From Nitrosomonas sp. (GTDB lineage Bacteria > Pseudomonadota > Gammaproteobacteria > Burkholderiales > Nitrosomonadaceae): 7,741 bases of DNA. Below the pieces are notes generated by a model, which saw nothing but the letters and a program-made list of their open reading frames with translations, did not search any database and was not told the origin of the DNA. Each line of letters begins with the position of its first letter. Positions within the stretch are counted from its first letter, which is position 1. Location of the stretch: positions 1 to 7,741 of the forward strand of contig JAOULU010000072.1 of assembly GCA_029881855.1 (NCBI GenBank), in the 5' to 3' direction. Positions 1 through 6,757 of the stretch are shown here, piece by piece. The position numbers and the translations under genes are program-made.

Positions 1-1
1 T

Positions 2-274
2 GCATTGGGGAAAGTGTTTTTTGGTGAATCAATGTTTTCTACGCTATCAGATACCTCTAAAATTGCCTTCGTTCACCTTGTAAGGCAACTACAAGAATGG
101 AATTTCGAGTTAATCGATTGCCAGGTTAAAACAGCACATTTGGCATCTCTGGGTGCGCGGGAAATTCCGAGGACTGAGTTTAGTCGGCAGCTCAATGTTC
201 TAATTACTAGTGTTGATAAAGGGGATGCATGGCATTTTTCTGATCGACTAATTGATAAACATTTCGAAAAATAA
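2..274 (+). CDS. aat: Leucyl/phenylalanyl-tRNA–protein transferase, C-terminal part (5' end outside window)
   Basis: This cytoplasmic enzyme of the bacterial N-end rule pathway moves Leu or Phe from aminoacyl-tRNA to the N-terminal Lys or Arg of proteins, marking them for ClpS/ClpAP. The reading frame is open to the left edge, so only about the last 90 residues are present. A TTG at base 5 is in frame but is not a credible start, because it falls inside the conserved FFGESMFS core. Visible signatures are FFGESMFS, whose Glu corresponds to a family active-site residue, then LIDCQ, whose Gln is the second family catalytic residue, then HLASLGAREIPR. The C-terminus looks complete, ending HFEK. 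Its TAA is followed with no gap and in the same frame by the GTG of bpt, which acts on the same pathway. Identification is secure; the missing N-terminal half is simply off the window. Confidence 0.95.
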   Translation, partial: ALGKVFFGESMFSTLSDTSKIAFVHLVRQLQEWNFELIDCQVKTAHLASLGAREIPRTEFSRQLNVLITSVDKGDAWHFSDRLIDKHFEK

Positions 275-976
275 GTGCTTAAATTTCATACTACCAAATT
301 ATATCCCTGCGGTTATTTTCCGGAAAGAATGGCATGTTCCGAAGTTGTTGCGCCAGATGATCTAATGGGTGTAGTGATTTATGACAAGCTAATACAAGCA
401 GGTTTTCGGCGTAGTGGCCAATATGTGTATCGGCCTCAATGTGAACAATGTCATGCCTGTGTATCCGTTCGTGTTAATGTTAATTCGTTTGTTCCTAAGC
501 GATCACAGCGTCGTAGCTGGAAAAGACACGCGCATTTAACGACAAAACAACACCCTTTGCATTTCAAAGCAGAGCACTATGCGCTTTATCAACGCTACCA
601 GGCAAGACGTCATACTGGAGGTGTTATGGATGGCGATAGTCGTGAGCAGTATCACAATTTTCTATTGCAAAGCAATGTAGACTCCAAGCTGATTGAGTTT
701 TATGAGGCCGGTCAATTACGCATGATTAGTATTATTGATGAGCTGCCTGATGGCTTATCGTCGGTCTATACTTTTTTTGATTCAGATGTGACCAACGCCA
801 GTTATGGTACTTATAATATTTTATGGCAAATTCAACGTTGTAAGGCACTGGGTCTTAATTACCTTTATTTAGGCTATTGGATTAAAGCGCATCCTAAAAT
901 GAGTTATAAAGCCAATTTTCAGCCACTGGAAATGCTAATTAACGGGCAATGGCAACATGAAAAAAATAACTTCTAG
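275..976 (+). CDS. bpt: Aspartate/glutamate leucyltransferase (bacterial ATE1-like)
   Basis: This N-end rule enzyme transfers Leu from Leu-tRNA to N-terminal Asp or Glu, creating a degron read by ClpS; it complements Aat just upstream. The protein has 233 residues, close to the usual 235–250. The N-terminal ATE domain carries PCGYF (C12) and the cysteine cluster YRPQCEQCHAC (C56, C59, C62). The C-terminal acyltransferase half has FYEAGQLRMIS, SSVYTFFD and the highly conserved YLYLGYWIK followed by KMSYKANFQPLE (about residues 196–219). The GTG start at 275 is chosen because the codon before it is the aat stop in the same frame, and the next Met (residue 18) would remove the conserved C12 region. 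No good ribosome binding site is visible, so translation is probably coupled to aat. The coupling is inference; the family call is firm. Confidence 0.95.
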   Translation: MLKFHTTKLYPCGYFPERMACSEVVAPDDLMGVVIYDKLIQAGFRRSGQYVYRPQCEQCHACVSVRVNVNSFVPKRSQRRSWKRHAHLTTKQHPLHFKAEHYALYQRYQARRHTGGVMDGDSREQYHNFLLQSNVDSKLIEFYEAGQLRMISIIDELPDGLSSVYTFFDSDVTNASYGTYNILWQIQRCKALGLNYLYLGYWIKAHPKMSYKANFQPLEMLINGQWQHEKNNF

Positions 977-1000
977 CCTACCAATGTTAAAATTAGCCGC

Positions 1001-2038
1001 ATGTTATATTCACTTCTTCGCCCGCTACTTTTTAAACTGGACCCAGAAGCCGCGCATTGTATTACATTCAGCGCGATTGAGAAGGCCAAAAAGTTTGGAT
1101 TATTAAATAGCAAACCGATTATCTGCCCATCACGAGAAATCATGGGGTTAGATTTCCCAAATCCAATCGGATTAGCGGCGGGTTTGGACAAAAATGGCGA
1201 ACACCTGGATGCATTAGCAGCGTTAGGTTTTGGTTTTATTGAAATTGGCACGGTGACACCACGCCCTCAACCGGGTAACCCAACGCCGCGGGTCTTTCGC
1301 ATTCCACAAGCCCAGGCGGTCATTAATCGGTTGGGTTTTAATAATCATGGTGTGGATAAATTGATTGAGAATGTCAGAAATTCCAATTATCAAGGCGTCT
1401 TGGGTATTAATATCGGTAAAAACTTTGATACGCCACTTGAGCAAGCTGTTGATGATTACCTGATTTGTTTGCGCAAAGTTTATAGTTATGCCAGTTATGT
1501 TACGGTGAATATTTCATCACCCAATACAAAAAATTTACGTCAATTACAAGATGGCGAGGCATTTAATCACTTGCTACAGGCGTTGAAAGCTGAGCAGCAA
1601 AAATTAGCTGATGAGCAAAGTAAATACGTGCCCTTAGTGGTAAAAATTGCACCAGACTTGGAAGTGTCGCAAATCGAGTCGATGGTCGTATTATTAATCA
1701 AGCATCAAATTGATGGTGTTGTCGCGACGAACACAACCTTGTCACGTGCGGGTATTGAACATTTGTCTGTGTCAAAAGAAAGTGGTGGCCTGAGTGGTGC
1801 GCCATTAACAGAACAGTCCACCAAAATTATTCGTGCGTTACATAATGTTTTGCAAGGTCAGATACCTATCATTGGTGTTGGCGGCATAATGTCGCCTACC
1901 AATGCTAAGGAGAAGATGGACGCGGGTGCTGACTTGATACAGATTTATACCGGCCTGATTTATCAAGGACCAGATTTAGTGCGAGATATTGCTGGTGTGG
2001 TTTGTGCTAATACCAGCCATACCCGTGTTAGTGATTGA
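1001..2038 (+). CDS. pyrD: Dihydroorotate dehydrogenase (quinone), class 2
   Basis: PyrD oxidises dihydroorotate to orotate in pyrimidine synthesis, using FMN and passing electrons to membrane quinone at the inner face of the cytoplasmic membrane. The 345-residue length is typical. Residues 1–40 ([12 protein letters not shown] and onward) are the class 2 amphipathic membrane-docking helices. The FMN barrel follows: [14 protein letters not shown] (K64), [23 protein letters not shown]...NRLGFNNHG, then NISSPNT (170–176), whose second Ser (S173) corresponds to the class 2 catalytic base. VVKIAPD (K215), ATNTT (N244), SGGLSGAPL and the phosphate-binding GVGGI and [10 protein letters not shown] complete the set. 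The ATG at 1001 gives the canonical N-terminus. It lies 24 nt after bpt and ends 3 nt before the rnfB-like gene, which suggests one transcript. No frameshift or missing key residue is seen. Confidence 0.97.
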   Translation: MLYSLLRPLLFKLDPEAAHCITFSAIEKAKKFGLLNSKPIICPSREIMGLDFPNPIGLAAGLDKNGEHLDALAALGFGFIEIGTVTPRPQPGNPTPRVFRIPQAQAVINRLGFNNHGVDKLIENVRNSNYQGVLGINIGKNFDTPLEQAVDDYLICLRKVYSYASYVTVNISSPNTKNLRQLQDGEAFNHLLQALKAEQQKLADEQSKYVPLVVKIAPDLEVSQIESMVVLLIKHQIDGVVATNTTLSRAGIEHLSVSKESGGLSGAPLTEQSTKIIRALHNVLQGQIPIIGVGGIMSPTNAKEKMDAGADLIQIYTGLIYQGPDLVRDIAGVVCANTSHTRVSD

Positions 2039-2041
2039 ACC

Positions 2042-2707
2042 ATGGATGAACAGCTAGTAAAAGATATTGACGCGATATTGCCACAAACGCAATGTAGGCA
2101 ATGCGGATATGATGGTTGTGAACCTTATGCCAAAGCCATTGTGGCAGGGGATGCGGATATTAATCAATGCCCGCCGGGTGATACTGAAGGTATTCAGAGG
2201 CTGGCGGATTTGTTGGGTATTCAACCCAAGCCTTTGAATACAACACATGGTTTGCCCAAGCCAAAGGCAGTGGCTTTTATTGATGAAAATATTTGTATCG
2301 GCTGTACATTTTGCATCAAAGCCTGCCCCGTTGACGCCATTGTAGGTGCCACTAAGCAAATGCATACCGTGATCAGTGCAGAGTGTACGGGTTGTGAATT
2401 GTGTGTGGCACCTTGCCCGATGGATTGTATTCAAATGGAAATCATAAGCACACAGGTTGTTCAATCACAATCATATAAACGAGAAAAAGCAGACTTAGCA
2501 CGTGCCCGTTATCAATTTCGTCTTGAGCGATTGGAACGGGAAAAGCGTGAAAAACAAGAACGGCTTGCGCAAAGGGCCGCAGCAAAAATAAAAGTGGCGC
2601 ATAAAATCATTTCACCAGAAGAGAAAAAACAAGCAATTGTTCAGGCTGCAATCAAACGTGCTGCTGCTGCACGTGCTAAGGCTGCTGAAAGCAGCAATCC
2701 AAAATAA
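2042..2707 (+). CDS. rnfB: RnfB-type iron-sulfur electron transport protein lacking the N-terminal membrane helix
   Basis: RnfB is the ferredoxin-like subunit of the Rnf (Rsx) complex, which couples ferredoxin/NADH redox chemistry to ion movement or reduces SoxR. This 221-residue protein starts directly at the Fe-S domain: C18-x2-C21-x4-C26 and C43 form the Fe-S type 4 (closed) motif. Two 4Fe-4S ferredoxin motifs follow, C85-x2-C88-x2-C91-x3-C95-P and C115-x2-C118-x2-C121-x3-C125-P. Residues from about 140 are rich in Lys, Arg, Glu and Ala and likely form a charged coiled helix. The hydrophobic N-terminal anchor of classical RnfB is absent, and no in-frame extension fits because pyrD ends 3 nt upstream. 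No other rnf gene is present here. It precedes nth, a neighbour of rnf/rsx genes also in E. coli. The Fe-S content is certain; whether it works inside an Rnf complex or as a soluble carrier is not shown. Confidence 0.85.
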   Translation: MDEQLVKDIDAILPQTQCRQCGYDGCEPYAKAIVAGDADINQCPPGDTEGIQRLADLLGIQPKPLNTTHGLPKPKAVAFIDENICIGCTFCIKACPVDAIVGATKQMHTVISAECTGCELCVAPCPMDCIQMEIISTQVVQSQSYKREKADLARARYQFRLERLEREKREKQERLAQRAAAKIKVAHKIISPEEKKQAIVQAAIKRAAAARAKAAESSNPK

Positions 2708-2709
2708 AT

Positions 2710-3342
2710 ATGAATGCTGCAAAACGTCACCAAATTTTTACCTGTCTGCAATCAGCCAACCCACATCCCACGACTGAGCTTGAGTATCATTCTCCGTTCG
2801 AGTTGTTAATCGCGGTGATATTGTCTGCCCAGGCAACGGACAAGAGTGTGAATATAGCCACCAGGAAACTGTTTGCACAAGCGAATACGCCGGAGAAGAT
2901 TCATGCGTTGGGTGAAGCAAAATTACTTAACTTTATTAAGAGCATCGGGCTATATAAAACCAAGGCCAAGAATATACTGGCCACGTGCCAGTTATTGATT
3001 CAGCAACATCACAGTGAGGTGCCGCGTAAGCGAGAGCAACTAGAGCAATTACCGGGTGTTGGACGCAAAACCGCTAATGTGATTTTAAATACCGCGTTTG
3101 GTGAGCCAACCATTGCGGTTGATACGCATATTTTTCGGGTGGCTAATCGCACTGGAATCGCTCGCGGTAAGAATGTGTTGGACGTAGAATTGAAGTTATT
3201 GAAAGTTGTGCCCAAAGAATTTCGTTTAGATGCGCATCATTGGTTAATCCTTCATGGGCGCTATGTTTGTAAGGCACGCAAACCCGAGTGCGCAACTTGT
3301 ATGATTAATCCACTCTGTGAGTTCAAAGAAAAAACCGCTTAA
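2710..3342 (+). CDS. nth: Endonuclease III, bifunctional DNA glycosylase / AP lyase
   Basis: Nth removes oxidised pyrimidines from DNA and cleaves the abasic strand by beta-elimination, in cytoplasmic base-excision repair. At 210 residues it is essentially the length of E. coli Nth, and key positions fall at the same numbers. The helix-hairpin-helix LPGVGRKTANVIL contains the catalytic Lys K120, and VDTHIFR contains the catalytic Asp D138. The C-terminal 4Fe-4S cluster loop is C187-x6-C194-x2-C197-x5-C203. The N-terminal PFELLIAVILSAQATD matches the family. The ATG sits 2 nt after the rnfB-like stop codon, so the two are very likely co-transcribed and perhaps translationally coupled. Nothing is missing or odd in the protein. 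Confidence 0.97.
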   Translation: MNAAKRHQIFTCLQSANPHPTTELEYHSPFELLIAVILSAQATDKSVNIATRKLFAQANTPEKIHALGEAKLLNFIKSIGLYKTKAKNILATCQLLIQQHHSEVPRKREQLEQLPGVGRKTANVILNTAFGEPTIAVDTHIFRVANRTGIARGKNVLDVELKLLKVVPKEFRLDAHHWLILHGRYVCKARKPECATCMINPLCEFKEKTA

Positions 3343-3374
3343 TTAATTTACCGTCTTTTGTAAGAAATTTTATT

Positions 3375-3806
3375 ATGTTCCAACCATCCAGAGACCAAGC
3401 GCGCCAACTATTTTTTGATACTTGGTCAAAATACCGGCAACGGGAGATTTTGACCGCCATGGAAAATATGGCGCTGGAAGTTATCTTATTGCACCCGGAA
3501 TATCATGCCATACTGGAAGACGCAGAGCGCTATCTGGATAAAGATTATTTGCCGGAAATGGGGGATACCAATCCATTCTTGCATATGAGTATGCATATTG
3601 CGATTAAAGAGCAGCTTTCCATTAATCAGCCGGTTGGCATTTGTGAACGCTTTGAGCGTTTAAAACTGATGGCTGAGGATGAACATGAAGCAGCCCATCA
3701 GGTGATGGAGTGCTTAGCGGAAATGATTTGGCAGGCACAGCGTAATCAATCACAGCCTGATGCAGCAATTTATTTTGAGTGCTTGGATAGCAGATTGAGT
3801 CGTTAG
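3375..3806 (+). CDS. DUF1841 family protein of unknown function
   Basis: This 143-residue, predicted cytoplasmic, mostly helical protein has no signal peptide or membrane segment. I recognise it as the DUF1841 family of proteobacteria from FFDTWSKY near the start, HPEYH (40–44), NPFLHMSMHIAIKEQ (66–80) and the C-terminal AQRNQSQPDAAIYFECL. The function is not established. A striking visible property is three H-x3-H pairs (H40/H44, H70/H74, H104/H108) with nearby Glu and Asp, which would suit a metal-binding helical bundle; that is inference. It follows nth after 32 nt with only a weak ribosome binding site (AAGAAA-like), and a strong terminator begins within 10 nt of its stop codon. It is therefore the last gene of the plus-strand unit. 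Family membership is likely; the role is unknown. Confidence 0.85.
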   Translation: MFQPSRDQARQLFFDTWSKYRQREILTAMENMALEVILLHPEYHAILEDAERYLDKDYLPEMGDTNPFLHMSMHIAIKEQLSINQPVGICERFERLKLMAEDEHEAAHQVMECLAEMIWQAQRNQSQPDAAIYFECLDSRLSR

Positions 3807-3812
3807 AAAATA

Positions 3813-3849
3813 AAAAACCGCCAAATGAATTACTCATTTGGCGGTTTTT
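3813..3849. terminator. Bidirectional intrinsic terminator between convergent units
   Basis: Two perfectly complementary 16-base arms (3813–3828 and 3834–3849) flank a 5-base loop, ATTAC. The arm core is ACCGCCAAATGA, bordered by five A on the left and five T on the right. The T run can act as the U tract for the plus strand, and the A run (extending into 3807–3817) gives a U tract for the minus strand. It lies 6 nt after the DUF1841 stop codon and about 40 nt beyond the end of the convergent oxidase gene, so it probably ends both transcripts. Confidence 0.93.
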
Positions 3850-3890
3850 AAATGCACAGAAAAAATTCTAGAAACGTATTATTCTGTGGC

Positions 3891-6731
3891 TTATGGTACT
3901 GGATTTGAATGGTTGCTTAGATCCCATTCATCACTACTAATTTGTTGCACCCAGCCATCATAAACATTAGGTACGGCATAAATACCTTGCCCACCTGTTC
4001 CGGCCAAAGCCGTAACACCCGCAACATCATCAATAGGCGCGCTGTTATCACTTAACAAAATTCTACCAGCGATAAAGGAATTAGCGGGATTATTGGTATC
4101 CACATCCACCACAATTACTCTGTTGGAGAACTTGCTGGTGACATAAGCATAGTAACCACCACCTGCTTTAGCACCAAAATTCACGCCATGACAGCCTGGG
4201 TCACAAGGCAGCATTTTGACAACCTGATTTGTATCGGTGTCAATAATGGTAATGGTGCCACCTGCGCCAGTATGCGCGGTTACAACAACTCGACCAGTTG
4301 GATCAACCGGTGTTTGGATGGGTAATACACCGATAGAAACAACACCATCCTCGTCACCAGGGATTCTATCCAACGGATTAATACCATCACCTACTGTCAC
4401 AGCAAGAGGTAGAGGATCGTAGTCAGAAATCAAATCAATCTGTGCTTTTTGGGTACCATCAAATCCAAATACATTAATCGAATGATCTAAAAGATTGGTG
4501 ACATAAATACTATCCTTGTTCATGCCAATGGCAATCGGATGCGGGGCATGGGCAGTCTGGTTTATGCCTGTTGCAGGCCTTGCAATAATATTGCCGGTAT
4601 TAGTATCATAAATTCCGACATCACCCGTATTAATGTTTGGTGTCACAATAATATTGCCGTCTGATGATATCCAGTGACCATGTGGGTTTGCCGGTACTTG
4701 GCCTGGCCCCTGTGTCGGCGTCCAGTAAGATACCTCTGTTCCACCTGCTGGAATTCGGGCAATGCCATTTTCACCGTTGATGGCTACGGTTATCTCGTCT
4801 GTTCCAGGTACGGTCATTACATGAGAAGGTGAATCACCAACCTGTATATTATCAATCATTTCACCAGTCAGACGATCAATTGTGGTCAATTTATTATCAA
4901 ACCACTGTGTTTGATAAATTACTGATTGATCAGCATTGCTCCAAATGTTGTGTGGGTGATTCATATTAATACCGGGCAGTGCGACCTTTCTTTTTACACT
5001 CCAGGTCGCTGCATCTAAAACGGTAATGGTGCCTGGTTTAGTTTTGCCGCCAGTTTTTTCAAACTGGGTGTCAATCCACACTTCACCGATACCTGCTGTC
5101 ATGGGGTTATGTAAACCGCCTAAATCAGTAACGTAGTTCTTATTGTTACCCAAATAGGTTGTTAGCGTGTCATGTAAATTCACTACCCCGCCACCAGTAA
5201 CCTTGACAGGAACATTAGGATAAACTACATCCCAGTTTGCATCTGAGCCACCACTGAAATCTTGCCAATTGGACGGTGCAGTTACGACAAAGAAGGCATT
5301 GAGTAACTGCAGTGCAATATTTGATGCGGTAGGTACCGGCAGTCCGGTTACGAGCGTAATAGATTCACCTAGATTTAGTGCGCCATCTGCGCCAAGATTT
5401 ACAGTTCCATCAGCCATTAAGTCATCATCAACAATGACTGCGCCAAACATATAAGGATGCACTTTACAGGTGAAGACATAGAGGCCTGGTGTGTCCAGTT
5501 GTACGATAGCACCGCCGCGATAGGCTTTGGTCTGATCAAAAGGAATATTATGCGGATTACCCAATAACGGATCATCTGCGCCACTTGGCCAGAGTAATGT
5601 GGTGATGGTATGAACCGCGTTGGTGTCAGACATAACAAAGTGCGCGCTACTGCCTGGTCTCATCACTTCAAGTGATTTGGTGATAGTGATTGGGGCCAAT
5701 GCATCGCCACGAGTACTTCTAAACCAGTGCCCTGGTTCGTCAGAGATCTCAAAGGTGACCAATCCAGGACCTTTGCTGGCATCACCCAAAAGAATAGCGC
5801 CATAAGGTGAAGCACCCGCTACGCTATTACCTGCTGAGGCATTGGGTTTATCAACACGGAATCTTGCGGCCATGCCAGATTCCATATGGGAAACGACATG
5901 GCAGTGTAAATGCCACATACCGGCACCAACACCTGTACCAGCTTTTAAGGTAAAGGCGTGGCTGTCAGCCATGCCGACAAGTTTCTTAACGTCAATGATG
6001 TTGGCCTCAACACCTTGAATATCTGCTGGGATTTCATCTAACCAACGATGTGCATGCAAGTGGAACGTATGGTCATGACCGACAGACAATACATGGAAAC
6101 GAACCACATCATCTAAAACCGCACCTAATACCGGGCTGGTCCATAATGGGGTTTGTGTGCCATTGGCTATTTCAGTGCCCCAGAATGTGGAACCCACCAT
6201 GTACATAACATATTCTTTGGTTAAATCGCTCTTATCGGCAGGGGTAATGGAGCCGTCACCGTCAACATAGGCTTGTACGGATCCGTCAGTATTGTCGACC
6301 ACTAACGCACCAAAAAGCCCCAATAATGCTGAGCCATTGTCATGATAGGGGAAAGTGCCTGACTGATTGGCGGTAAATGAATAGCTTTGACTGCCACCAT
6401 TTGGTGCCGCTTCAGCAGCGCCTTCTAACACGCCAGGGATATTGATGCCGACAGGCACGCTTGTCGTATTGTTGGTCAGTGTAATATTGACCGTATCCCC
6501 TTGTTGTATAAATAAGGTTGGGCCAGGAATCGTTGCGTCAGCGGGAAATTGCTGACCAGCAAAACTATTAGTTCCCATCTGATAGGCGAACTGACCATTG
6601 GGTAGTGTTTCAGCAGAAAGGCTTATTGTATGTGTTGCCGCCAGTATAATCTGCGAAAAAAATAATGTTATAAACAAGCTGATAAATGCCGCTATTGTCT
6701 TTTTCTCTAATCCAAAAACAATTGGTTTCAT
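3891..6731 (-). CDS. Secreted multicopper-oxidase-like protein (B): two MCO cupredoxins, amicyanin-like cupredoxin and YVTN-type beta-propeller
   Basis: This 946-residue exported protein is probably periplasmic or extracellular. Residues 1–31 form a signal peptide (EKK, long hydrophobic core, cleavage near ILA-A). Cupredoxin 1 (about 34–148) has lost its copper ligands: the HxHG position reads NIPG (97–100), and HxH reads H130-D-N132. Cupredoxin 2 (about 172–295) is intact: H221, H224, H226 in HTFHLH, then H276-C277-H278, H282 and M287 in HLHCHVVSHMESGM. This is a full type 1 site plus four trinuclear-cluster histidines. Cupredoxin 3 (about 310–436) has H374 and C422-x2-H425-x2-M428, the amicyanin-type type 1 pattern. 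Residues 437–545 are unassigned. Residues 545–930 contain YVTN-like blades such as IYVTNLLDHSINVFGFDG and AYVTSKFSNRVIVVDVDT, with a His near most blade starts and a CDPGCH sequence at 843–848. The gene follows paralog A by 26 nt with a good ribosome binding site. Alone it should not form a trinuclear cluster, so it is probably a partner of A. The substrate is unknown. Confidence 0.9.
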   Translation of the reverse strand: MKPIVFGLEKKTIAAFISLFITLFFSQIILAATHTISLSAETLPNGQFAYQMGTNSFAGQQFPADATIPGPTLFIQQGDTVNITLTNNTTSVPVGINIPGVLEGAAEAAPNGGSQSYSFTANQSGTFPYHDNGSALLGLFGALVVDNTDGSVQAYVDGDGSITPADKSDLTKEYVMYMVGSTFWGTEIANGTQTPLWTSPVLGAVLDDVVRFHVLSVGHDHTFHLHAHRWLDEIPADIQGVEANIIDVKKLVGMADSHAFTLKAGTGVGAGMWHLHCHVVSHMESGMAARFRVDKPNASAGNSVAGASPYGAILLGDASKGPGLVTFEISDEPGHWFRSTRGDALAPITITKSLEVMRPGSSAHFVMSDTNAVHTITTLLWPSGADDPLLGNPHNIPFDQTKAYRGGAIVQLDTPGLYVFTCKVHPYMFGAVIVDDDLMADGTVNLGADGALNLGESITLVTGLPVPTASNIALQLLNAFFVVTAPSNWQDFSGGSDANWDVVYPNVPVKVTGGGVVNLHDTLTTYLGNNKNYVTDLGGLHNPMTAGIGEVWIDTQFEKTGGKTKPGTITVLDAATWSVKRKVALPGINMNHPHNIWSNADQSVIYQTQWFDNKLTTIDRLTGEMIDNIQVGDSPSHVMTVPGTDEITVAINGENGIARIPAGGTEVSYWTPTQGPGQVPANPHGHWISSDGNIIVTPNINTGDVGIYDTNTGNIIARPATGINQTAHAPHPIAIGMNKDSIYVTNLLDHSINVFGFDGTQKAQIDLISDYDPLPLAVTVGDGINPLDRIPGDEDGVVSIGVLPIQTPVDPTGRVVVTAHTGAGGTITIIDTDTNQVVKMLPCDPGCHGVNFGAKAGGGYYAYVTSKFSNRVIVVDVDTNNPANSFIAGRILLSDNSAPIDDVAGVTALAGTGGQGIYAVPNVYDGWVQQISSDEWDLSNHSNPVP

Positions 6732-6738
6732 TTTCTTT

Positions 6739-6742
6739 TCCT
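6739..6742 (-). promoter_or_regulatory. Ribosome binding site of the 946-residue oxidase gene
   Basis: On the minus strand AGGA (within AAAAGGAAAAG) lies 7 nt before the ATG whose first base is 6731. It sits inside the 26-nt gap between the two oxidase genes. This supports the ATG as the true start, gives a proper signal peptide, and implies independent translation from a shared mRNA. No promoter-like or terminator-like element is visible in this short gap. Confidence 0.75.
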
Positions 6743-6757
6743 TTTATTATTGTTATT

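Noticed and set aside
2054..2464. Minus-strand open frame of 136 codons opposite the rnfB-like gene
   Set aside because: It lies wholly inside a convincing Fe-S protein gene, has no recognisable domain or ribosome binding site, and its composition reflects the complement of cysteine codons.
3343..3374. Possible internal promoter in the 32-nt gap between nth and the DUF1841 gene
   Set aside because: The AT-rich bases give loose matches to -35 and -10 boxes, but the gap is too short for a promoter plus leader to be convincing.
3622..3837. Minus-strand open frame of 71 codons running from the terminator into the DUF1841 gene
   Set aside because: It would begin inside the terminator hairpin and is antisense to a recognised family.
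3855..3888. Inverted repeat CACAGAA...TTCTGTG with a TTCTAGAA palindrome between its arms
   Set aside because: The arms are only 7 bases with a 20-base spacer in an AT-rich gap just past a strong terminator; chance or a weak secondary hairpin is sufficient explanation.
6217..6278. EF-hand-like loop in oxidase B (VDGDGSITPAD, residues 156–166)
   Set aside because: It has the D-x-D-G-x-I core but lacks the first Asp ligand of the 12-residue loop, and the paralog has NSNNTIS there; it is more likely an inter-domain loop than a calcium site.
3891..6731. Copper nitrite reductase (NirK) as the identity of oxidase B
   Set aside because: NirK has its type 1 Cys in domain 1 and lacks the HCH motif in domain 2; B has the reverse, which is the multicopper oxidase pattern.
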